A DNA stretch of 28,968 nucleotides from CANJQJ01 sp964383565 (GTDB taxonomy: Bacteria; Pseudomonadota; Alphaproteobacteria; Sphingomonadales; Sphingomonadaceae), in the NCBI GenBank assembly GCA_964383565.1, contig CAYLIK010000023.1, positions 1 through 28,968 on the forward strand. Direction: 5' to 3'. Made by a program: the position numbers and the translations under genes. Numbering within the stretch: the first letter of the stretch is position 1; each line of letters starts with the position of its first letter. Below, piece by piece: positions 7,796 to 14,440 of the stretch. A model generated the notes under the pieces. It did no database searches. It was not told the DNA's origin and was given only the letters and a program-made list of their open reading frames with translations.

Positions 7796-8965
7796 GTGAC
7801 TAGCCCAAACGAAAACAGTCAACATGACGTTGTGGCATCATCCAGTGGCGAGCGCATGCATGTGTGGGCCGTTCGCGGTATAGTTGCATTTTCGCTAATT
7901 GCGACAATAGCAATGGGAATCAAGCTCTTATACGGCTTCTATTTTACACCGGACTACACCGTATTTTGGACTGCATCACGGATGGTCTTGGTCAGGCCCC
8001 AAGACATTTATGATGTCAATGCGATGACTGCGGCTCAGAGCATATTCATACCGCCTCACAATGGGCCTCGGCCATGGGCTTATCCTCCCAGTGCTTTACT
8101 GTTTTTCCTTCCATTTTCTATTTTCCCCTTCTGGTTGTCCGCAGCGATGTTTCTTGCGGTGAGTCTGGGCGCATATCTGTGGGCGATCCGACGCTATTAT
8201 GTATCCGGCAAGGGCCTGATATTAACGCTGGCATCTCCGGCTGTTCTCCTTTCCGCGTTACCCGTCCAAACTTCACTATTGATTGCAGCGGGTATCCTGA
8301 CGGGCATTGCTATTGCAAAGGACAGGGCCATTTTATCAGGAGCGGTCATGGGTTTAGTGGCTGCCTTTAAGCCTCAGACCGTGATTTTATTTCCTTTGAT
8401 GTGTCTCATCCAGAAAAACTGGAAGGCGTTGGTCTCTTTTATTTCCGCAGGCTTGGCAGTTGTCGCCGGCTCATTTTCGCTGGGATTCGGCTTATGGATA
8501 GATTGGATTTCATCCTTGGACGATTTCCATCGGATTGTCGGCGAGATGGGATTGTTAAAGCGTAGCATGACGCCAATCGGTATTGCTGCCAGTTTGAATT
8601 TTAGCGAAACCATGACAGTAGCCATCCAAATATTGGGTGCTATTTTAGGTATCGTTTTTGCGGTTTGGGCTTTCCGCCAAGAAGATTTTAAGATCCATGT
8701 GGCGGGATTGGTCTGTGGCGGTTTGATGTGCTCGCCTTATGCCATGTACTATGAACTGGCGCCATTGGCTCCCCTCGCTGTCATCATGCTTTATTCCCGC
8801 AGGCCCTGGGGGCTTGTTGCAAGTCTTCCACTTACCACAATGGCCGGGATGTTCACCGTTCCCTTGATGGCCGTGGGATTCGTAATGGATCGTAAGGCGC
8901 TTGCAGGCAAGCAGCGGGAGTCGGTTTCTCGAAATCGAGATGCTACTACGCCTGTACTTCAATAA
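7796..8965 (+). CDS. GT87 / DUF2029-type polytopic membrane glycosyltransferase
   Basis: A 389-residue protein with roughly nine to eleven hydrophobic helices. It resembles the DUF2029 (GT87) family, which transfers mannose or other sugars from polyprenyl-phosphate donors in the cytoplasmic membrane. Family-like features are the first extracytoplasmic loop with an acidic 'TPDYTVFWTAS', the 'WAYPPSALLFFLPFSIFP' segment, and 'GAVMGLVAAFKPQTVILFP' in a central helix. The start is GTG 7796, five bases after AAGGAG (7785-7790); an in-frame GTG at 7790 overlaps that site. Codon use and base composition are clearly more AT-rich than flanking genes (many TTA, ATA and TTT codons), suggesting acquisition by transfer. 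It is the only gene between the two-component operon and the pilus locus. Confidence 0.78.
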   Translation: MTSPNENSQHDVVASSSGERMHVWAVRGIVAFSLIATIAMGIKLLYGFYFTPDYTVFWTASRMVLVRPQDIYDVNAMTAAQSIFIPPHNGPRPWAYPPSALLFFLPFSIFPFWLSAAMFLAVSLGAYLWAIRRYYVSGKGLILTLASPAVLLSALPVQTSLLIAAGILTGIAIAKDRAILSGAVMGLVAAFKPQTVILFPLMCLIQKNWKALVSFISAGLAVVAGSFSLGFGLWIDWISSLDDFHRIVGEMGLLKRSMTPIGIAASLNFSETMTVAIQILGAILGIVFAVWAFRQEDFKIHVAGLVCGGLMCSPYAMYYELAPLAPLAVIMLYSRRPWGLVASLPLTTMAGMFTVPLMAVGFVMDRKALAGKQRESVSRNRDATTPVLQ

Positions 8966-9382
8966 AACAGTTGGCGTGCGCTATCGATAATTGCAGAAGA
9001 TCGCACCGGTATAACCACGTATACCGAAAGTCATATATCCATGGTTATACTGACTATTGTTAAGTTTTCTGCCGATTTCAAATAGGGTAACTGCTCCTTG
9101 ACAGAAAGTTTGAGTCGGGTTCGAGTCGAATCTTTCGATCAGGTGATGGTTACGGTGCGTCGTCTGTCTTTGGTTAACGGAAAATACCATTTAAACTACT
9201 GAAAAATAACGATAAAAATGACAGATTGACACAAGTGCACAGTTTATATCTCCGTTAATGCATCGTTTACTTCTGCGGGAGCGGGGGAGCGGTCCTCGGA
9301 TGAGAGCTGCGACGAAGCGAACAAGGTAAACGATGTGTTGAAAGGTGGGACAGTTTACCACCTCCAGTAAGGGGTCAAAGTC
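8966..9382. promoter_or_regulatory. AT-rich intergenic region and probable flp promoter/leader
   Basis: This 417-base stretch has no convincing gene. It holds several symmetrical sequences: GGTATA-N6-TATACC at 9008-9025, whose left part also pairs with 9042-9050; the palindrome TTCGAGTCGAA at 9120-9130; a perfect 10-bp inverted repeat at 9261-9270/9326-9335; and AGGTGG-N9-CCACCT at 9343-9363. TTGACA hexamers occur at 9098-9103 and 9226-9231, but no well-spaced -10 box follows either; TTTATAT after the second is too close. The flp ribosome site AAGGGG is at 9369-9374, eight bases before ATG 9383. The flp promoter should be in here, but I cannot place it exactly. Confidence 0.55.
9261..9335 (+). 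repeat. Perfect 10-bp inverted repeat in the flp leader
   Basis: CATCGTTTAC at 9261-9270 is the exact reverse complement of GTAAACGATG at 9326-9335, with 55 bases between them. If the flp transcript starts upstream, this forms a long-looped stem in its 5' leader, ending 47 bases before the start codon. It could instead be a pair of protein-binding half-sites. Confidence 0.6.
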
Positions 9383-9565
9383 ATGGTCAATCTCATCAAA
9401 TCTCTTCTCGTTGACGACAGCGGCGCTTCGGCGGCGGAATATGCCCTGATCCTCGCGATCGTCGGCACCGCCATTGCTGGTGCGTCCATCTTCCTTGGCA
9501 ACACCATCGCCACTGCAATGAACGATTCGGCTACCTGCATTTCCAACGCAGGCGTGGGCTGCTGA
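9383..9565 (+). CDS. flp: Flp-type type IVb major pilin
   Basis: A 60-residue prepilin, the structural subunit of the Tad pilus. A 14-residue leader ends in Gly14; cleavage before Ala15 gives mature ASAAEYALILAIVG with Glu at +5 and Tyr at +6, the Flp signature. A single hydrophobic helix follows, then a short polar tail with two cysteines (C52 and C60, the last residue). The tail cysteines are unusual for the small Flp pilins and could form a disulfide loop. A good AAGGGG site precedes the ATG. Processing is expected from CpaA encoded at the far end of the locus. A hairpin follows the gene, so it may be expressed at a higher level than the assembly genes. Confidence 0.95.
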   Translation: MVNLIKSLLVDDSGASAAEYALILAIVGTAIAGASIFLGNTIATAMNDSATCISNAGVGC

Positions 9566-9572
9566 TTTCTCT

Positions 9573-9604
9573 GATGCGCCTCGGCTCGCGGGCTGGGGCG
9601 CATC
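9573..9604 (+). terminator. Intercistronic hairpin between flp and cpaB
   Basis: GATGCGCC (9573-9580) pairs perfectly with GGCGCATC (9597-9604). The stem continues inward with GC and GU pairs to a CGCG loop, about 14 pairs in all. The following bases are AAATAT, not a T tract, so it is more likely a partial terminator or mRNA-stabilising stem than a complete stop. This fits abundant pilin mRNA with reduced read-through into cpaB. Confidence 0.6.
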
Positions 9605-9648
9605 AAATATCAGGATTTTAGTTATTCAGGCCTAAGGGGCAAAAGGCC

Positions 9649-10551
9649 ATGTTGCAGGGGCGTTCATTAATCATTCTGGCTTTCGCGATCCTGTTCGGGA
9701 TTTGCGCGGTCATCGTGGCCAACGCCTATCTGGGCGGGGTTGAAAACCGCAAGGCTGAGGAAGCCACCGGCAAGGGCATGGTCCGCATCGCGGTCGCCAA
9801 TGCGCCGCTCGAATTTGGGCAGCCCGTCACCCCCGAGAAGGTCCGCTTCGTGGACTGGCCGAGCTGGTCGGTGCCCGAAGGCTCTTTCAGCTCCACCGAA
9901 CAGTTGATGCCCGCCGGCAAGCAGCATGTCGTGCTGCGGCCCATGGCGCTCAACGAACCCATTCTTGCATCGAAGCTTTCCGGCGAAGGCGGGCGCGCAT
10001 CGCTCGCCGCGCTGCTCCGGCCCGACATGCGCGCCTATGCGGTGCGGGTGTCCGAGACGACCGGCGTCGCGGGCTTCGTGCTTCCCGGCGATACCGTCGA
10101 TGTCCTGATTACGCGCCAGCCCGCGGGCGAAGGGCAGCAGCAGATCACTGACATATTGCTCCAGAACGTCCGTATCATCGCGATCGACCAGATGGCGAGC
10201 GACGACAAGTCCGATCCGATGGTCGGCAAGAACGCGACGCTTGAGGTCAGCCAGGCCGACGCGCAGAAGCTCGCGCTCGCGCAGCAGGTCGGCTCGCTCA
10301 GCCTCGCGCTCAAGAAACCGGCCGAGGAAGCGCGGCCGATCGTCGAGACCGTTGGCACCGACGATCTGCGCGACCGGGCCTATGCCGGGGGCTATCTCAG
10401 CCCCGGCCCTTCGGCGGCCACGGGCGCACCCGCGCCCGTCCGCCGCGTTCGTTACGGAGGGGCGCCGCGTCCCAAGAAGACGATGACCGTAGAGGTCGTC
10501 CGCGGCGTGAACAGCAAGGATTATGAAGTGGGGCGTTATGTTGGCTTCTAA
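9649..10551 (+). CDS. cpaB: CpaB/RcpC, Flp pilus assembly protein
   Basis: A 300-residue periplasmic assembly protein anchored by one N-terminal helix (about residues 5-27). It has an SAF domain around residues 45-110 ('VANAPLEFGQPVTPEKVRF', then 'PMALNEPILASKL') and a CpaB C-terminal beta domain ('RVSETTGVAGFVLPGDTVDV' onward). CpaB associates with the secretin CpaC and is needed for pilus export. AAGGGG at 9634-9639 precedes ATG 9649 by nine bases. The C-terminus is Pro/Arg-rich ('PAPVRRVRYGGAPRPKK'). The reading frame overlaps the inferred cpaC start by 14 bases. Confidence 0.95.
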   Translation: MLQGRSLIILAFAILFGICAVIVANAYLGGVENRKAEEATGKGMVRIAVANAPLEFGQPVTPEKVRFVDWPSWSVPEGSFSSTEQLMPAGKQHVVLRPMALNEPILASKLSGEGGRASLAALLRPDMRAYAVRVSETTGVAGFVLPGDTVDVLITRQPAGEGQQQITDILLQNVRIIAIDQMASDDKSDPMVGKNATLEVSQADAQKLALAQQVGSLSLALKKPAEEARPIVETVGTDDLRDRAYAGGYLSPGPSAATGAPAPVRRVRYGGAPRPKKTMTVEVVRGVNSKDYEVGRYVGF

Positions 10552-12043
10552 AGCATATATGGCCGGTCGCGGCGCGTTGCTGCTGACGACGGCTTGCTTC
10601 GCGGCGGCGGCGCCTGCCTGGGCGGCACCGGCTCCGATGGCCGCGCCGGCTTCGATCCAGGGCGCGCAGCTCGATGTGCCGCTCAACAAGAGCCAGGTGT
10701 TCCGCGCCAGCCGGCCCTTCAGCAAGGCGCTGATCGGCAGCCCGGAGGTGGCGGATATCCTGCCGCTTTCGAACCAGTCGCTTTATGTGCTTGGCAAGAA
10801 GACGGGCACGACGACGCTGACGCTCTACGGCCCCGGCAACCAGCTGATCCAGGTGGTGGACGTTGCTGTCGGGCCGGACGTGGTGAGCCTGCGCCGCCAG
10901 TTCGCTGACCTGATGCCGGGCGAGAAGATCGGGGCGAAGACCTCCAACGACGCGGTGGTGCTGACCGGGACGGCCTCAAGCGCGGTCGCGGTCGATAAGG
11001 CGATCCAGCTCGCCAGCACCTATGCGGGCTCGCCGGAAAAGGTCGTCAACATGCTGACGATCGGCGCTTCGCAGCAGGTGATGCTTGAGGTGCGCTTTTC
11101 GGAAGTGAACCGGCAGGCGGCGAAAGATATCGGTATCAATCATAGCTGGCTGGGCAACAAGACAAGCGGCAGCATCGGGGATGGCGCGCCCCAGTCAATC
11201 CTAGCGACCCAGAGCGCGGGTAGACCCCAGATAAGCGTCGACTCCCTCGGCGACGCATTCGGGATCGGGGGGCTTGCCTATTCGATCGGCGGTATCAACC
11301 TGTTTTCGGCGCTTGATGCGCTCGAAAGCAAGGGTTTGGTCAAAACGCTTGCTGAGCCGACACTGGTCGCGCTTTCCGGCGAAACCGCATCCTTTCTGGC
11401 CGGCGGCGAGTTTCCGATCCCGGTGCAGCAAAGCAACAGCAGCGGCACAGGCGGCGGCACCACCGGCATCACCGTTGAATTCAAGCCGTTCGGCGTAAGC
11501 CTCGCCTTCACGCCGACCGTGTTGGCCGATGGCGTAATCAGCTTGGTCGTCACACCGGAAGTGAGTTCGATCGATCCATCCGCCTCGGTCACGATCAACG
11601 GCCTTGTCGTCCCCGGCCTGCAGACCCGCCGCGCCAAGACGACTGTCGAGCTTCGCGATGGGCAGTCCTTCGCGATCGCCGGCCTGTTGCGCAATGATTT
11701 CCAGGATACGGTTCGCCAGCTGCCTATTCTCGGCTCGATCCCGATCATCGGCGCGCTGTTCCGCTCCAGCGGCTTCCAGAAGCAGCAGACCGAGCTTGTC
11801 ATGATCGTGACGCCGCGTCTGGTGAAGCCGATCCAGAATATCGCCGACGTGCGCCTGCCGACCGATCGGGTCGGCGATCCGAGCGAGCTTGATCTTTTTC
11901 TGATGGGCCGCACCGACAAGGCCGTCGGGATCAACCCGCTTGATCCTAACGCCAAGCCGCCGCCCCCGCCCAACGTCCCCGCCAAACCGGCGGAGAAGGA
12001 CAAGAAGGGCGGCTTCTCAGGCCCAACCGGTTACGAGCTGTGA
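10538..12043 (+). CDS. cpaC: CpaC/RcpA, outer-membrane secretin of the Tad pilus
   Basis: About 501 residues. A signal peptide (charged start, then 'ALLLTTACFAAAAPAWA') leads into the N-terminal pilus-secretin domain ('VFRASRPFSKALIGSPEVAD'), a BON-like region, and the C-terminal secretin domain from about residue 170. The latter shows 'VMLEVRFSEVNRQ', 'LAEPTLVALSGETASFLAGG', 'LRDGQSFAIAGLL' and the typical terminal 'TELVMIVTPRLVKP'. A Pro-rich tail follows (PPPPPNVPAKPAEK). The secretin forms the ring through which the Flp pilus leaves. ATG 10538 gives a normal signal peptide; ATG 10523 in the same frame is possible, but AAGGA lies only two bases before it. Confidence 0.95.
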   Translation: MLASKAYMAGRGALLLTTACFAAAAPAWAAPAPMAAPASIQGAQLDVPLNKSQVFRASRPFSKALIGSPEVADILPLSNQSLYVLGKKTGTTTLTLYGPGNQLIQVVDVAVGPDVVSLRRQFADLMPGEKIGAKTSNDAVVLTGTASSAVAVDKAIQLASTYAGSPEKVVNMLTIGASQQVMLEVRFSEVNRQAAKDIGINHSWLGNKTSGSIGDGAPQSILATQSAGRPQISVDSLGDAFGIGGLAYSIGGINLFSALDALESKGLVKTLAEPTLVALSGETASFLAGGEFPIPVQQSNSSGTGGGTTGITVEFKPFGVSLAFTPTVLADGVISLVVTPEVSSIDPSASVTINGLVVPGLQTRRAKTTVELRDGQSFAIAGLLRNDFQDTVRQLPILGSIPIIGALFRSSGFQKQQTELVMIVTPRLVKPIQNIADVRLPTDRVGDPSELDLFLMGRTDKAVGINPLDPNAKPPPPPNVPAKPAEKDKKGGFSGPTGYEL

Positions 12044-12054
12044 GGGAGGTGGCG

Positions 12055-12339
12055 ATGCGTATCATATCTGTTGCATTGCTGGGCCTCGCGGCGACGGCCT
12101 GCACCCCCAACGACGTGACGCTGGGCGGCGCGCTCAAGCATAATGTTGCGCTGCAGACGATCGATCCCGATCCCGTCTATACGGGCAGCGAGATCGAGGG
12201 CGGATCGGGCGAGCATGGCGCCGCGGCCGTGGAGCGGTATCGCGAGGGCACGGTCAAGGAACCCCAATCGATCAAGACCACGCAGGGCACTGGCGGCGGT
12301 AGCGGCGGCGGCAGCTCCGGCGGCGGATCTTCCAACTAG
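12055..12339 (+). CDS. Small Tad-locus lipoprotein with Gly/Ser-rich tail
   Basis: A 94-residue predicted lipoprotein with signal peptide MRIISVALLGLAATAC. The mature part has a 'GGALKHNVALQTIDPDPVY' segment and an 'EGGSGEHGAAAVERYREG' segment. From memory, similar small proteins sit next to cpaC in other alphaproteobacterial tad loci, without an assigned function. The last 20 residues are almost only Gly and Ser. It occupies the position where CpaD, the outer-membrane lipoprotein of Caulobacter, is encoded, but is less than half its usual length and shows no CpaD motifs I recognise. GGGAGG at 12044-12049 is five bases before ATG 12055; the in-frame GTG at 12040 overlaps the cpaC stop and is less likely. 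Confidence 0.8.
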   Translation: MRIISVALLGLAATACTPNDVTLGGALKHNVALQTIDPDPVYTGSEIEGGSGEHGAAAVERYREGTVKEPQSIKTTQGTGGGSGGGSSGGGSSN

Positions 12340-12349
12340 GGTGGCCGCG

Positions 12350-13894
12350 ATGCGCGCCCACCTTCTCAGCCAGCTTGCGAAATCCCAAAATGCTGCGGTC
12401 GCGCCGACCGTGGCGCTGTCGCTGTTCGGCTTGATCGCGGTTGGCGGAATTGCGTTCGATTATGCGCGCATGGCAACGATGGACACCGAACTGCAGGCGG
12501 CTGCCGATCAGGCCGCGCTTGCGGCGGCGAGCCAGCTGGATGGCAAGACGGGGACCTGCGAACGCGCTGCGCGCGCTGCTGTCAATCTGGTTGCCAATAA
12601 CACGCTTTTTGCCAACGAAGCCGGCGGCAATATATCCATAACCGTTCCACTGGAAATTACGTGTGACGCCACGGGCAACGTCAAGTTCTGGCAGAATAAG
12701 ACCAAGACGACGGCTGCCACTACGGATGCCAATGCCAAATTCGTCGAAGTTGCCGTAAACAACCGCCAAGCCTTTTTTGCGCTGACACCGATTGTGGCCG
12801 CTTTGAGTTCGGGATCGCTCGGTGCGACTGCATTTGCTGGTCTGGGGTCGGCGATCTGTAAGGTCCCGCCGCTCATGATCTGCAATCCAAACCCCGGGAC
12901 GCCTTTCGATGCGAACAGTAAGGTGGGCTTCGGTGTGCAAGTTGTTGCTCACAAGTCCGGCACCTGGTCACCTGGAAATTTCGGATTTATGGATGTAGGG
13001 CAGACTAACAACGGGGCACCCGATCTTCTTGCGGCGATGGCCTATCAGGATGCTGCTCTCAATTGCCTAAGTGTGGGTTCAAATGATGTGGATCCCGGTA
13101 ATACCGAGCCGGCGATAGATGCCGCCAATACGCGGTTCGACATTTATAATTTTGGTGGGGGCTCCGGATCCACTTTAGGACAGTGTTTTTCAGGTTCTTG
13201 CCCGGCTGCTGCAAATGTTACCAAGGATTTGGTCAGGCCCAATAATGCCAGCGGAAACAATGCGTGCAAACTGCATAATTCGGGTTGGCAGCTACCCAGC
13301 AAGCAGTTTTCGCCGCGCCCTCATCAACCATCTGATGCGACCACGCCTTTAGCACCATTTGATGCGGATGGGCTTATAGATGCTATGGGCTTGCCGCGAG
13401 ACAATTGCCATTACTCATCTTACGGCCAAGCATGTACCGGTGCTAGAATAGGTGATGGAAAATGGGCCCGGCAAGACTATTTCAACAAATACCATTCAGG
13501 CAACTTTCCTCCCAATGCGAGTACAATCACTCGCTACCAAACATATCGCTGGGAAATTGCTAACGCGAACATGCCGGTTAACGCAAATGCTGGCGGCACC
13601 TTAAGAGAGCAGGGAACACCGGTGTGTAGTTCTGGTGTTCTTGACACATCACGCGATAGACGAGTTTTTTCTGTTGCTATTGTCGACAATTGTGCTTCTC
13701 TTTCAGGGGGATCGGTTCCTGCTCAAGTGGGGAAGTGGGTCGACATGTTTTTTGTCGAACCCGCTTTTGACAGGGGCAATGGTATAGACGCCAAGCAGAT
13801 TTATCTGGAAATCATAGGTGAGACAAGAACCTCTGGAAACTTGAGTGTAGGCGGCCAAGTCGTTCGGCGCGACGTCCCCTACTTGATCGAGTAG
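12350..13894 (+). CDS. tadG: TadG-like pilus assembly protein
   Basis: About 514 residues. The N-terminus is TadG/Tad_N-like: a cytoplasmic start, then one helix 'APTVALSLFGLIAVGGIAFD', followed by 'YARMATMDTELQAAADQAAL', the usual TadG-like opening. The remainder is a long periplasmic domain with many cysteines, probably disulfide-bonded, ending 'GGQVVRRDVPYLIE'. No von Willebrand A metal site was recognised. TadG is a minor component involved in pilus assembly, possibly bridging the envelope. ATG 12350 has GGGTGG five bases upstream; GTG 12341 is an in-frame alternative. From about 12880 on, base use becomes more AT-rich than in the conserved N-terminal part. Confidence 0.85.
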   Translation: MRAHLLSQLAKSQNAAVAPTVALSLFGLIAVGGIAFDYARMATMDTELQAAADQAALAAASQLDGKTGTCERAARAAVNLVANNTLFANEAGGNISITVPLEITCDATGNVKFWQNKTKTTAATTDANAKFVEVAVNNRQAFFALTPIVAALSSGSLGATAFAGLGSAICKVPPLMICNPNPGTPFDANSKVGFGVQVVAHKSGTWSPGNFGFMDVGQTNNGAPDLLAAMAYQDAALNCLSVGSNDVDPGNTEPAIDAANTRFDIYNFGGGSGSTLGQCFSGSCPAAANVTKDLVRPNNASGNNACKLHNSGWQLPSKQFSPRPHQPSDATTPLAPFDADGLIDAMGLPRDNCHYSSYGQACTGARIGDGKWARQDYFNKYHSGNFPPNASTITRYQTYRWEIANANMPVNANAGGTLREQGTPVCSSGVLDTSRDRRVFSVAIVDNCASLSGGSVPAQVGKWVDMFFVEPAFDRGNGIDAKQIYLEIIGETRTSGNLSVGGQVVRRDVPYLIE

Positions 13895-13900
13895 AAGGCG

Positions 13901-14440
13901 ATGAACGAGTGGCTTAAATATTTGTTAGCGTGTCGTAGCGGTTCTGCTGCAGTAGAGATGGCACTTGTTACTCCGTTGATGCTGGTACTGATGTTTGGTT
14001 CGTTCGAGCTAGGCAATTACTTCTTGGATAATCACGTAGTTGCAAAAGCAGCTCGTGACGGTGCACGTTATGCAGCGCGGCAAGGTTTTTCCAATTTCCC
14101 ATGCGCAACTGCATCGACGAACAACACGCCAATCGGCACAGTGGTTAATAATACGCAAAATCTGGTTCGCACAGGTAAAATCAGTGGCGGAACAGCACGA
14201 TTGCCAGATTGGAGCAATGCAAACACTATAGCTGTCACTTACGACTGTGTAAGCGTTGCGAGCATCACGCCGTCTTATTCAGGTATTTACGATGGAATGA
14301 ACTATGTCCCGGTCGTGAAGGTTGGAATAAGTCAGAGTAATCCTAAGCTGCAATATCACTCCTTGTTCGGTTCAGCTGGCTTCAACGCGATCAATTTATC
14401 GTTGATGGCGAGATCTCAAACTGCGGTGATGGGCATATGA
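13901..14440 (+). CDS. tadE: TadE-type pseudopilin (first copy)
   Basis: A 179-residue minor pilin-like protein. The TadE domain is at residues 13-60: CRSGSAAVEMALVTPLMLVL, then 'FELGNYFLDNHVVAKAARDG'. Gly14/Ser15 with Glu19 (+5) matches a prepilin peptidase site, as expected for TadE processed by the locus peptidase. A periplasmic domain of about 120 residues with two cysteines follows. It starts six bases after the tadG stop and ends in an ATGA overlap with the second TadE gene, so the three are co-translated. The gene is markedly AT-richer than cpaC or cpaF. Confidence 0.9.
   Translation: MNEWLKYLLACRSGSAAVEMALVTPLMLVLMFGSFELGNYFLDNHVVAKAARDGARYAARQGFSNFPCATASTNNTPIGTVVNNTQNLVRTGKISGGTARLPDWSNANTIAVTYDCVSVASITPSYSGIYDGMNYVPVVKVGISQSNPKLQYHSLFGSAGFNAINLSLMARSQTAVMGI

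Noticed and set aside
8981..9190. 69-codon minus-strand ORF in the intergenic region before flp
   Set aside because: No ribosome site or family resemblance seen, and it spans the inverted repeats; treated as chance.
9226..9260. Sigma-70-type promoter for flp from TTGACA at 9226
   Set aside because: No -10-like hexamer at 16-18 bases; TTTATAT is too close and GTTAAT too far, so it was not called as a promoter.
12143..12349. Upstream extension of the tadG ORF
   Set aside because: Arg/Ser-rich shadow of the small lipoprotein gene; the TadG helix begins just after ATG 12350.
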